Positions 1 through 7,689 of a stretch of DNA of 64,000 nucleotides are shown here, in pieces (position 1 is the stretch's first letter; each line of letters begins with the position of its first letter). The position numbers and the translations under genes were made by a program. Location of the stretch: NCBI RefSeq assembly GCF_003335585.1, contig NZ_QBFD01000046.1, positions 739,390-803,389 on the forward strand. Reading direction: 5' to 3'. Below the pieces are notes generated by a model. It was given only the letters and a program-made list of their open reading frames with translations, was not told the DNA's origin and did no database searches. The DNA comes from Sulfitobacter sp. DFL-14 (lineage in GTDB: Bacteria; Pseudomonadota; Alphaproteobacteria; Rhodobacterales; Rhodobacteraceae).

Positions 1-1
1 C

Positions 2-109
2 GCCGGTGTCAGCCACGCCATGCCACCGCCAAATGCCATCGCAACCATGACCCCCGAAAACCGGGAAAAGATCATTGCATGGGTGCGCAACGCGCGCGCT
101 GAGAAATAA
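2..109 (+). CDS. puuD: C-terminal end of a cytochrome-c-type domain, probably urate hydroxylase PuuD (partial)
   Basis: Only the last 35 codons are inside the window, running in frame from base 2 to a TAA at 107-109. The visible tail contains SHAMPPPN followed by an MTPENR..IIAWV stretch. This is the usual ending of a c-type cytochrome domain, with the heme-ligand methionine in MPP and then a final helix. PuuD urate oxidases end in such a domain, and the window is rich in purine catabolism (xdh, guaD, allE), so PuuD is the best guess. Another cytochrome c fusion cannot be excluded, because the heme CXXCH motif lies off the left edge. Confidence 0.5.
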   Translation, partial: AGVSHAMPPPNAIATMTPENREKIIAWVRNARAEK

Positions 110-253
110 TCAGATACTGCAATGCTGCCAAGTCAGCCCGGGTATCAGGCTATGGCAGAGTGCCCTTCGTCTCGATGACTGCAGGTCCGACGCGGACGGC
201 CAGCGCAATGGGCTGACCGTCTGACACCCCTAGCCAATACCGGGCCCCTGCCC

Positions 254-1231
254 TCAAAAATCGACCTCGATGGCGACGCCCTTTTTCACGGCAAGCTCCA
301 CAACGCTTGCCGCCACGGCAAGATCCTGCAAGCCCACACCGGTGCCATCAAACAGGGTGATCTCGCTCTCCGAGGTCCGCCCCTTATGGGTGCCGTTTAT
401 GACAGCTCCGATCTGGTGAACGTCGCTTTCCCTAATCAGGCCCTGGGCAACCGCATGTTGCGCCTCGCCGATGCTGATGGATTGCGCGACCTCATCCGTG
501 AACACGGTGGATCTGGCAAGCAGCGCCGCTTCGACTTCCTGTTTGCCCTTGGTGTCCGTCCCCATGCAGGCGATATGCGTGCCCTCTGATATGTGGTCGG
601 CCATGATGCTGGGCGCAAATGTCGATGTGATCGAGATCACCACATCCGCCTCTGTCATGCCTTCAAGCGGGACCGCCTCGAAAGGCAGGCCAGCCTCTTG
701 TGCGATCTTTTCGATGTTGGGCAGCATTTCAGGATGATAATTCCAGCCGATCACCTTCTCGAATTGTCGCTGTTCAAGGGCAGCGCGCAGCTGGAATGTG
801 GCCTGATGGCCGGCACCCACCATGCCCATGACCTTCGCGTCCTTGCGCGCCAGATGTTTGATCGACACGGAGGAAGCCGCCGCCGTGCGCAGGGCCGTCA
901 ACAGGTTGCCGCCGACCATCGCCCTGACCTTGCCGGTGTCCGGGTCGAACAGGAAAACCGTCGATTGGTGGTTGATCAGGTCGTGCTTTTCAAGGTTGTG
1001 GGGCCAGTAACCGCCCGCCTTCAGACCCAGGGCCATGCCCGCTTTGTCGAAGCCGCCCTTGAAGCCGTAAAGCGCATCCTCATGGCCGATGGCCTCGCGG
1101 ATCACCGGGAAATTATAGGCGTCTTTCGCTGCCATGGCGGCAAATACACCCTCGACCGCATCAAATGCAGCATCACGGGTCATCAGGTTGGCAATTTCGC
1201 GTTCAGGAACGATCAGCATCGGTTTCTCCAT
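254..1231 (-). CDS. bhcD: Iminosuccinate reductase BhcD (ornithine cyclodeaminase/mu-crystallin family)
   Basis: 325 aa. This is the last enzyme of the beta-hydroxyaspartate cycle: it reduces iminosuccinate to L-aspartate with NAD(P)H, regenerating the amino donor for BhcA. The protein has the ornithine cyclodeaminase/mu-crystallin fold, with a Rossmann nucleotide motif GMVGAGHQA at residues 136-144 and the family substrate-pocket region near KAGGY (71-75). The start at 1231 gives MEKPMLIVPERE; an internal Met at residue 5 is an alternative. It is the distal gene of bhcABCD, separated from bhcC by a 90-nt gap that contains a strong hairpin. The family alone would allow other imine reductases. 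The assignment rests on operon order, which matches the Paracoccus bhc cluster. Confidence 0.9.
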   Translation of the reverse strand: MEKPMLIVPEREIANLMTRDAAFDAVEGVFAAMAAKDAYNFPVIREAIGHEDALYGFKGGFDKAGMALGLKAGGYWPHNLEKHDLINHQSTVFLFDPDTGKVRAMVGGNLLTALRTAAASSVSIKHLARKDAKVMGMVGAGHQATFQLRAALEQRQFEKVIGWNYHPEMLPNIEKIAQEAGLPFEAVPLEGMTEADVVISITSTFAPSIMADHISEGTHIACMGTDTKGKQEVEAALLARSTVFTDEVAQSISIGEAQHAVAQGLIRESDVHQIGAVINGTHKGRTSESEITLFDGTGVGLQDLAVAASVVELAVKKGVAIEVDF

Positions 1232-1247
1232 TGGAATTCATGTATAT

Positions 1248-1278
1248 GCGCGCGCCGCGACAGAGATCGGGCGCGCGC
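1248..1278 (-). promoter_or_regulatory. GC-rich hairpin between bhcC and bhcD
   Basis: A perfect 9-bp inverted repeat (GCGCGCGCC at 1248-1256, GGCGCGCGC at 1270-1278) with a 13-nt loop lies in the bhcC-bhcD gap. The other bhc gaps are an overlap and 13 nt. No U-tract follows on the minus strand, so it is more likely an mRNA-stabilising or processing element, or a partial attenuator, than a full terminator. Function is inferred. Confidence 0.45.
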
Positions 1279-1321
1279 TAATTTTGGTGTCCGGCAGCGC
1301 GTTGCCGCCGGAAGCGAGGGA

Positions 1322-2485
1322 TCAATAGGCCTTGCCGCGTGCCGATACCGGCCAGACGGTTTCAACCTTGCCGCCGCGCACGCCGACATACCAGTCGTGC
1401 ACATTGCAGGTCGGGTCGCAGTGCCCCGGCACCAGCTTCAGCTTGTCATTGACCTTGAGCGCGCCGTTGGGATCACCAACAACGCCGTGTTCGTCGGAAC
1501 ATTTCAGGTATTCCACATCGTCGCGGCCATAGACGAACGGCAGGCCGCTGTCGACGGATTGCGCCTTCAGCCCGGCATCCACGATCGCCTTGTCGGCCTT
1601 TGCGTGGCTCATCACGGTGGTCAGGATGAACAATGCGTTTTCCCATTCGCCCTTGTCGATGCGGTTCCCGTCCTTGTCGAGGATCCGCCCGTAATCGGCA
1701 TCCATGAAGGCGTAGGAGCCACATTGCAGCTCGTTGTAAACATTCGATGCGCTTTCAAAGTAATAGGATCCGGTGCCGCCGCCGCCAACGATGTCACATT
1801 CCAGACCGTTGCTCTTGAGGCCATTCACCGCATCTGCCACCTGTACGATTGCGGCGTCCAGTTTTTCTTTGCGGTCAGTGTAAAGATCGAGGTGCTGCAT
1901 GGCGCCCTGGTAGGCCTGGATGCCGGCAAATTTCAATCCTTCTGCCGCGTCGATCAACTTGGCGATGTGCACGACGTCCTGCGTGGTGCTGACACCGCAG
2001 CGGCCCGCGCCGCAATCGATTTCAACCAGGGCCTCGATCTGGGTACCATGTCTGACGGCCGCTTCTGACAATGCCTTCACGTTATCCGCATCGTCCACGC
2101 AGACCAGAATGCGCGCGCCCGATTTCGGCAAACGCGCCAGGCGGTCGATCTTGGCCGGATCGGTGACCTGGTTCGACACCATCACATCCTTGATGCCGCC
2201 GCGTACAAAGACTTCGGCCTCCGACACTTTCTGGCAGCACACACCGACCGCATGGCCAAGATCCTGCTGCAGCTTCAGCACGTCGACGGATTTGTGCATC
2301 TTGCCATGGGCGCGGTGGCGCATGCCGTGGTCGCGCGCGTAATCGCCCATTTTCCTGATGTTGCGCTCAAGCGCGTCAAGATCCAGGATCAGACAGGGTG
2401 TCTGAATCTCTGCCTCGTCCATGCCGGGCAAGGCCGGAATGTCATAGCCGACTTCGTATTCGTCCAGTTTAACATGCGTGTTCAT
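1322..2485 (-). CDS. bhcC: beta-Hydroxyaspartate aldolase BhcC
   Basis: 387 aa, D-threonine aldolase/alanine-racemase-fold PLP enzyme. In the beta-hydroxyaspartate cycle it condenses glycine with glyoxylate to (2R,3S)-beta-hydroxyaspartate. The motif RAHGKMHK at residues 58-65 carries the expected Schiff-base lysine (K62, by comparison with the RPHxKTHK motif of D-threonine aldolases). PGHCDPTCN near the C-terminus supplies the His and Asp that bind the divalent metal in this family. The start at 2485 (MNTHVKLDEY) was preferred over longer readings because it lies 13 nt after bhcB and begins the conserved region. It is cotranscribed with bhcA and bhcB. Confidence 0.92.
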   Translation of the reverse strand: MNTHVKLDEYEVGYDIPALPGMDEAEIQTPCLILDLDALERNIRKMGDYARDHGMRHRAHGKMHKSVDVLKLQQDLGHAVGVCCQKVSEAEVFVRGGIKDVMVSNQVTDPAKIDRLARLPKSGARILVCVDDADNVKALSEAAVRHGTQIEALVEIDCGAGRCGVSTTQDVVHIAKLIDAAEGLKFAGIQAYQGAMQHLDLYTDRKEKLDAAIVQVADAVNGLKSNGLECDIVGGGGTGSYYFESASNVYNELQCGSYAFMDADYGRILDKDGNRIDKGEWENALFILTTVMSHAKADKAIVDAGLKAQSVDSGLPFVYGRDDVEYLKCSDEHGVVGDPNGALKVNDKLKLVPGHCDPTCNVHDWYVGVRGGKVETVWPVSARGKAY

Positions 2486-2498
2486 AACTTGGGGTCCT

Positions 2499-3464
2499 TC
2501 ACTTGAGCCAGGGCAGCAGGTCGAGGTCAACATTGCCGCCGGTGATGATGATGCCGACACGTTTGCCGGCAAACCTTTCCTTGTTCTTCAAAATCGTCGC
2601 CAGCGGCACGGAAGAGCTGGCCTCCATCACAATGCGCAGATGTTTCCAGCTCAGTTTCATCGCAGCGATGATTTCCTCTTCGGAGGCAGTCAGAATATCG
2701 GTGACGTGGTTGGATACGAAATGCCAGGTCAGGTTCTTCAGCGGCACCAGCAACCCGTCCGCGATGGTCTGGGGGGCATCGTCCGCAATGATGTGACCCG
2801 CCTTGAAACTGCGGTAGGCGTCGTCGGCCTGTTCCGGCTCTGCCGCGATGATCTGCGTTTCGGGCGCGAGATTGGACAGGGTCAGGCAGGTGCCCGAGAT
2901 CATGCCGCCGCCACCAATCGGTGCCACCATCATGTCAAGCCCGTCGGTCTGTTCAAGGAACTCCTTTGCACAGGTCCCCTGCCCCGCGATCACGCGCGGA
3001 TCGTTGTAGGGATGCACGAAATCACCGCCGGTTTCTGCCTGCACCCTGGCAAATGTTTCCTCGCGCGAGGAGGTGGAGGGCTCGCATTCGGTGATCCTGC
3101 CGCCATAGCGCGCGACCGTGTCCTTTTTGGCCTGTGGTGCCGTGCGTGGCATCACAACGTTGCAGGGGATTCCCCGCCGCATCGCCGCATAGCTCAGGCA
3201 GGAGGCATGGTTCCCCGACGAATGGGTGGCCACGCCCAGGCGGGCCTGTTCGTCGCTCAGCCCGAACACGGCGTTGGACGCACCGCGCACCTTGAATGCG
3301 CCGGGTTCCTGAAAGTTCTCGCATTTGAAGAACAGTTCCGCACCCGTCAGTTCGTTCAGATAGGCCGAACTGCGCACCGGTGTGCGACGGATGTGCGGCT
3401 TGATCCGCTCATGCGCGTCCTCCATGTCCTTGAGCGTCGGGATATACATCGTGTTATCCATCAT
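2499..3464 (-). CDS. bhcB: beta-Hydroxyaspartate dehydratase BhcB
   Basis: 321 aa, serine/threonine-dehydratase-type (fold type II) PLP enzyme. It dehydrates beta-hydroxyaspartate to iminosuccinate, which BhcD then reduces. The PLP lysine is K58 in PGAFKVRG, and the phosphate-binding glycine loop is IGGGGMISG. The ATG at 3464 overlaps the bhcA stop codon (ATGA), indicating translational coupling. A second in-frame ATG follows at once. Family membership alone would also fit threonine dehydratase or serine racemase; the position between an aspartate-glyoxylate-type aminotransferase and BhcC decides the call. Confidence 0.92.
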   Translation of the reverse strand: MMDNTMYIPTLKDMEDAHERIKPHIRRTPVRSSAYLNELTGAELFFKCENFQEPGAFKVRGASNAVFGLSDEQARLGVATHSSGNHASCLSYAAMRRGIPCNVVMPRTAPQAKKDTVARYGGRITECEPSTSSREETFARVQAETGGDFVHPYNDPRVIAGQGTCAKEFLEQTDGLDMMVAPIGGGGMISGTCLTLSNLAPETQIIAAEPEQADDAYRSFKAGHIIADDAPQTIADGLLVPLKNLTWHFVSNHVTDILTASEEEIIAAMKLSWKHLRIVMEASSSVPLATILKNKERFAGKRVGIIITGGNVDLDLLPWLK

Positions 3465-4651
3465 GCTGCCGCTTTCCTGGCCGATGCCTGGCCGTGGCGA
3501 TAGAACGCCTGTGCCGCGGCGACGCCGGAGCCCAGTTTGATGTCGAGGCCCAGGTCCACCATCACCATTTCGGCGGTGGCCAGACCCGACAGCATCATCG
3601 CATCTGTCAGGCTGCCCAGATGGCCAATCCGGAACACCTTGCCTGCAACCTCGCCCAACCCAACGCCGAATGCCATGCCATAGGTCTTGGCGGCGACAGT
3701 CACGATATCGGTGGCGTTGAACCCTTCCGGGGTGCGGATGGCGGAAACCGTGTCGGAATAGAATTCCGGCGATGCGGCACACAGCTCCAGCCCCCAGGCG
3801 TCAGCCGCCTTGCGCACGCCTTCGGCAATCCGGTGGTGGCGGGCAAAGACGTTCTCCAGCCCTTCATCCAGCAGCATGTCCAGCGACAGTTTCAGACCAT
3901 TCATCAGGCCAACCGGCGGCGTGTAGGGGAAGGCGTTGTTGTCGTATCCCTTCTGCATGTCCTTGATGTCAAAGAAGGTGCGCGGCAGCGTGGCCTCGTC
4001 GCCTGCCCTGATCGCCTTGTCCGAGAAACCCAGGATCGCAAGACCCGCAGGCAGCATGAAGCCTTTCTGGCTGCCGGTCACGGCAACATCGACGCCCCAT
4101 TCGTCAAAGCGGAAATCCATCGACGCGATGGAACTGACCCCGTCCACGAACAACAACGCCGGGTGCCCCGCAGCATCCATCGCCTTGCGGATTGCACCGA
4201 TGTCGGATTTCACACCGGTTGCGGTTTCGTTATGCGTCGCCAGCACGACCTTGATGTCGTGGTTCTTGTCCGCTTTCAGGATAGCCTCATATGTCTCGGC
4301 AGGAATGCCCTGCCCCCATGGGGTTTCAACCACCTGAACATCCAGCCCGTGTCGCTGGCACATGTCGATCCAGCGATGGCTGAACATCCCGTTGCGTGCG
4401 GCAAGCACCTTGTCACCCGCGTTCAGGCAATTGCTCAGCGCGGTTTCCCAGCCGCCGGTCCCGGTCGAGGGGAAAATGAAGATCTTCGCGCTGTCCGACT
4501 TCAGAACCTTGCGGACGCCCTCAAGGCAGGGATGCAGGATCTTGCCGAAGACCGGCGAACGGTGGTCGATCGTCGGCATGTAGCAGGCCTGACGGAGGGC
4601 TTCGGGCATGTTGGTCGGGCCCGGAATGAAAACAGGGTTCTGGAAGCTCAT
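3461..4651 (-). CDS. bhcA: L-aspartate:glyoxylate aminotransferase BhcA
   Basis: 396 aa, class V aminotransferase (serine-glyoxylate aminotransferase type). It transfers the amino group of aspartate to glyoxylate, giving oxaloacetate and the glycine used by BhcC. The N-terminus has the family FIPGPTNMPE signature at residues 8-17, and K196 in TGSQKGFMLP is the PLP lysine. The start at 4651 was chosen because a good AGGAGA ribosome site lies just upstream; the frame stays open 10 codons further without one. It is the first gene of bhcABCD and diverges from bhcR across an AT-rich region. Confidence 0.92.
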   Translation of the reverse strand: MSFQNPVFIPGPTNMPEALRQACYMPTIDHRSPVFGKILHPCLEGVRKVLKSDSAKIFIFPSTGTGGWETALSNCLNAGDKVLAARNGMFSHRWIDMCQRHGLDVQVVETPWGQGIPAETYEAILKADKNHDIKVVLATHNETATGVKSDIGAIRKAMDAAGHPALLFVDGVSSIASMDFRFDEWGVDVAVTGSQKGFMLPAGLAILGFSDKAIRAGDEATLPRTFFDIKDMQKGYDNNAFPYTPPVGLMNGLKLSLDMLLDEGLENVFARHHRIAEGVRKAADAWGLELCAASPEFYSDTVSAIRTPEGFNATDIVTVAAKTYGMAFGVGLGEVAGKVFRIGHLGSLTDAMMLSGLATAEMVMVDLGLDIKLGSGVAAAQAFYRHGQASARKAAA

Positions 4652-4811
4652 GATGGTCTCCTTTTCTGAGATTAACGCCAAATTAGCAAAGGCCGGGCAT
4701 CTATGATATTTTTTTGAAATCGTTTTTCACTTTCTTACGATGTCGAATAATTATTCATTGTCAGTGACTTGCATTTTTCATAATGTGAAGGTGTTTTTCA
4801 GATATTTGGGA
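4652..4811. promoter_or_regulatory. bhcA-bhcR divergent control region with candidate IclR-type operators
   Basis: This 160-bp AT-rich spacer stands out in a GC-rich window. It holds an imperfect palindrome TGAAATCGTTTTTCA (4715-4729), similar in layout to IclR-family operators. It also holds a perfect 12-bp palindrome GAATAATTATTC (4745-4756) and three copies of TTTTTCA. BhcR of Paracoccus is known to bind the bhcR-bhcA intergenic region and to respond to glyoxylate. Which of these sites is the operator is inference. Confidence 0.5.
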
Positions 4812-5669
4812 ATGCAGTTTATGGTTTTGCAAAAGAACGACAGTCAGGGCGCACGGAAAACCCGGGGCCGCCCGCGGGATTGGGATGACAAGACGGAACA
4901 GAACACCATCAAATCGCTGGATCGCGCGATGGAGGTCTTTGAATTCCTGAGCGAGGCCCAGGGCAAGACGCTGTCCGGTCTGGCCACCGATCTTGGGCAG
5001 TCTCCCGCCACTGTTTACCGCATTCTTGTCACCCTGGAAGGTCGCGGACTGGTTGAATTCGATCAGGCCGATCAGGTCTGGCACATCGGCCCCCGCGCCT
5101 TCGTGATCGGCGCCCGGTTTCTCAAACGCACCAGCCTGGTCGAACGCGCCCGCCCTTTCCTGCGGCAGCTGATGAACGAAACCGGAGAGACCGCGAACCT
5201 CGGGATCGAACAGAACCGCCATGTCCTGTTTGTCAGCCAGGTCGAGACCAATGCCAGCATCCGCGCATTCTTTCCGCCCGGCACCCTGTCGCGGCTGCAC
5301 GCTTCTGGCATCGGCAAGGCGCTGATGGCACAGATGGACGCGGCGCGCATCGACAACATATTGTCGAGCGGACCGCTGGAACGGTTCACGGAAAACACAT
5401 TGACGGACCGCAACAGCCTGTTGGCGGATCTGGCCGAAACCCGGGCGCGGGGTTTTGCGATAGATGGTGAAGAACGCAATCTTGGCATGCGCTGCATCGC
5501 CGCGCCGGTGTTCGACATGAACAGCGAAGCGGTGGCCGGCATTTCGGTTTCCGGCCCGACCTCGCGGATCGGGTTGGAAACCATCGAAAACCTCGGCATT
5601 GCGGTTGCCGCCGCGGCGCGTGAGCTGACGGCGGCCATTGGCGGAGAGCCGAACCAGCGCCTTCGTTGA
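4812..5669 (+). CDS. bhcR: IclR-family regulator BhcR of the beta-hydroxyaspartate cycle
   Basis: About 285 aa. The N-terminal part has a basic RGRPRDWDDK stretch and then an IclR winged helix (TIKSLDRAMEVFEFLSEAQG... with ATVYRILVTLE as recognition helix). An IclR effector domain follows. In Paracoccus this protein controls bhcABCD and binds glyoxylate. It is divergent from bhcA. The start is uncertain: ATG 4812, ATG 4821 or the far upstream ATG 4740. 4812 is preferred for a weak GGGA upstream and the length of known homologs. Its TGA ends at 5669, directly touching the stop of allE on the other strand. Confidence 0.88.
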   Translation: MQFMVLQKNDSQGARKTRGRPRDWDDKTEQNTIKSLDRAMEVFEFLSEAQGKTLSGLATDLGQSPATVYRILVTLEGRGLVEFDQADQVWHIGPRAFVIGARFLKRTSLVERARPFLRQLMNETGETANLGIEQNRHVLFVSQVETNASIRAFFPPGTLSRLHASGIGKALMAQMDAARIDNILSSGPLERFTENTLTDRNSLLADLAETRARGFAIDGEERNLGMRCIAAPVFDMNSEAVAGISVSGPTSRIGLETIENLGIAVAAAARELTAAIGGEPNQRLR

Positions 5670-6518
5670 TCAGCTGCGTGCCTGTGACACCCCTGTCGCC
5701 GGGCGAAGCGCCATCTGGCGGTTCACATCCTTGTAAAGCAGGTAGCGGAACCGCCCCGGCCCCCCCGCGTAACAGGCCTGCGGGCAAAACGCGCGCAGCC
5801 ACATGTAATCGCCCGCCTCCACTTCGACCCAGTCACTGTTCAGCCGATAGGCGGCCTTGCCTTCCAGCACGTAAAGCCCGTGTTCCATGACATGGGTCTC
5901 CAGAAAGGGGATCACCCCACCGGGTTCAAAGGTCACGATTGTGACATGCATGTCATGGCGCATGTCGGCCGGATCGACAAACCGTGTCGTTGCCCATCGG
6001 CCATCGGTATCGGGCATCACGCTTGGTGTAATGTCCTGTTCATTGGCAATGACGACATCGGGCTTATCCAGCCCTTCAACCGCTTCATAGGCTTTCCTGA
6101 TCCAGTGGAACCGCAGCATGTCGTCACCCCGGTTGTGCAGGGTCCAGCCACATTCAGGCGGCAGATAGGCATAGCCGCCGGGTGTCAGCCTGTGTGTCTT
6201 TCCATCAACGGTAACTGTTGCGACGCCCTCGACCACGAACAACACGCCCTCGGCGCAGGGGTCGCTTTCCGCTTTGTCCGATCCGCCGCCGGGCGAAACC
6301 TCCATGATATATTGCGAAAAGGTCTCGGCGAAACCGCTGAGCGGACGCGACAGCACCCAAAGCCGGGTCTTGTCCCAGAACGGCAGGAAACTGGTCACGA
6401 TATCGCGCATCGTCCCCTTTGGGATCACCGCATAGGCATCGGTAAAAATCGCGCGATCCGTGAGGAGCTGATCCTGTCCGGGATGACCGCCCTGTGGGGC
6501 ATAATAGCTGGCCGTCAT
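5670..6518 (-). CDS. allE: (S)-Ureidoglycine aminohydrolase (bicupin)
   Basis: 282 aa with two cupin halves. It releases ammonia from (S)-ureidoglycine to give (S)-ureidoglycolate in allantoin breakdown, the step before glyoxylate is freed. The C-terminal cupin has the ligand set seen in plant and bacterial UGlyAH: E and two H in FLETHVMEHG, and a Q in CPQACY, matching the Mn-binding Glu/His/His/Gln. Start at 6518 with AAGGAG upstream. It ends base-to-base with bhcR on the opposite strand. No other allantoin gene is visible here, apart from the purine genes to the right and the probable puuD tail at the left edge. Confidence 0.85.
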   Translation of the reverse strand: MTASYYAPQGGHPGQDQLLTDRAIFTDAYAVIPKGTMRDIVTSFLPFWDKTRLWVLSRPLSGFAETFSQYIMEVSPGGGSDKAESDPCAEGVLFVVEGVATVTVDGKTHRLTPGGYAYLPPECGWTLHNRGDDMLRFHWIRKAYEAVEGLDKPDVVIANEQDITPSVMPDTDGRWATTRFVDPADMRHDMHVTIVTFEPGGVIPFLETHVMEHGLYVLEGKAAYRLNSDWVEVEAGDYMWLRAFCPQACYAGGPGRFRYLLYKDVNRQMALRPATGVSQARS

Positions 6519-6664
6519 GACGACTCCTTGGCTGATCTACATTCAGATCGAGTCTAGATGACGCGCCGCAGAAAACCATTGCACCGGTACCGACAGATGT
6601 ATTCGGTTTTTTTTGATAATGCGCGAGAATGCCTTGGAAAACCGAAACCCCCTGCGGCGTCACT

Positions 6665-7567
6665 TCAAACCGCCGAGAGATGTTCCCGGCACCGCTTGAT
6701 CAGGTAATCTATGAAAAGGCGCACTTTGCTGTCCTGCAACCGCCGGTGCGGATAGAGGCATCCGAACATGGCAGGTTCCGGCGGCGTATCGGGCAGGATT
6801 TCGACAAGATCGCCGCGGTTCAGATGTTCGCTGACTTCGAACAAGGGTTTGTTGACGATCCCGCGCCCGGCAAGCGCCCAATCGGTCAGGACGTCGCCGT
6901 CATCTGAATCGTAACTGCCGGACACATCCATTCTCATAGGCCCTTCCGCTGTCGCCAGGGTCCAGAACCATTCAGGCGATCTGGGGTAGCGCAGCAGCAG
7001 GCAATTGTGATTGCGAAGGTCCTGGGGGGTTTGCGGCACACCGCGCCGCTCAAGGTAGGCAGGTGCGGCACACAGAAGGCGTGGTGTGTCCAGGATCTTG
7101 CGCAGCTTCAAGTTCGAATCCGGCGGGCGCCCGATAAAAAAGGCCACGTCCAAACCATCTTCCAACAGGTCCACCTTCCGGTCCGACAGCCGCAGCCGGA
7201 CCGACACTTCCGGATATCCATCCACGAAATCGGGGATCAGGGGGGCGATCAGGCGTTTACCGACACCCAGCGGTGCCGTCACCTGTATGGTGCCATGCGG
7301 GTTCTGCGAAAAGTCAGAGACAGCAGCCTCGGCGTCTTCCAGTGATTGCACGACCTGTCGGGCGTGATCGTAAAAGGCATGGCCCACTTCGGTGGGCGAC
7401 AGCTTGCGCGTTGTGCGGTTGAACAGCCGCACATCCAGACGGCGTTCCAGCTCCTTGATCCGGTTGCTGGCCACGGCAGGCGTGAGACGCAGGTCACGCC
7501 CGCCCGCGGTGATACTGCCCAGTTCCACAACCCTGACAAAGACTTTCAGACTTTCGAGATAGGGCAT
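6665..7567 (-). CDS. LysR-family transcriptional regulator
   Basis: 300 aa. An N-terminal winged helix (about residues 1-60: LKVFVRVVELGSIT, then ASNRIKELERRLDVRLFNR) precedes a LysR substrate-binding domain from about residue 90. The start at 7567 has a GGAGAAGG site upstream. It diverges from xdhA with a 122-bp spacer, so it is the likely regulator of the xdhABC-permease-guaD operon. The ligand is not recognisable from sequence; a purine or an intermediate such as urate or xanthine is a reasonable inference from context. Confidence 0.85.
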   Translation of the reverse strand: MPYLESLKVFVRVVELGSITAGGRDLRLTPAVASNRIKELERRLDVRLFNRTTRKLSPTEVGHAFYDHARQVVQSLEDAEAAVSDFSQNPHGTIQVTAPLGVGKRLIAPLIPDFVDGYPEVSVRLRLSDRKVDLLEDGLDVAFFIGRPPDSNLKLRKILDTPRLLCAAPAYLERRGVPQTPQDLRNHNCLLLRYPRSPEWFWTLATAEGPMRMDVSGSYDSDDGDVLTDWALAGRGIVNKPLFEVSEHLNRGDLVEILPDTPPEPAMFGCLYPHRRLQDSKVRLFIDYLIKRCREHLSAV

Positions 7568-7689
7568 GACCTTCTCCGATTATATACGATTCGTTGAAAG
7601 AGCATACGCGACTCCGCCGTATTTCAGACATCAAAAATGACGGATACTGACGGCGCCCGCAGATTCACAGCTGCGCCATGGGAGGATTC
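7568..7689. promoter_or_regulatory. LysR-xdhA divergent promoter region
   Basis: 122 bp separate the two divergent start codons. It includes an AT-rich TTATATACGATTCG stretch near 7578 that could hold a minus-strand -10, and a GCAG...CTGC inverted repeat about 20-35 bp upstream of xdhA. The xdhA ribosome site GGGAGGA (7679-7685) fixes the start at 7690 rather than 7678. No single LysR T-N11-A box could be chosen with confidence. Confidence 0.35.

Noticed and set aside
593..2068. Long plus-strand reading frame of 491 codons
   Set aside because: It is antisense to bhcD and bhcC, with low-complexity His/Arg/Gly-rich translation, no ribosome site and no recognisable domain. It is a GC-rich codon shadow.
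6589..6614. Terminator-like hairpin (ACCGA/TCGGT) followed by eight T on the plus strand
   Set aside because: It has perfect form, but no plus-strand gene ends upstream: allE and the LysR gene are both on the minus strand. Not listed as a real terminator.
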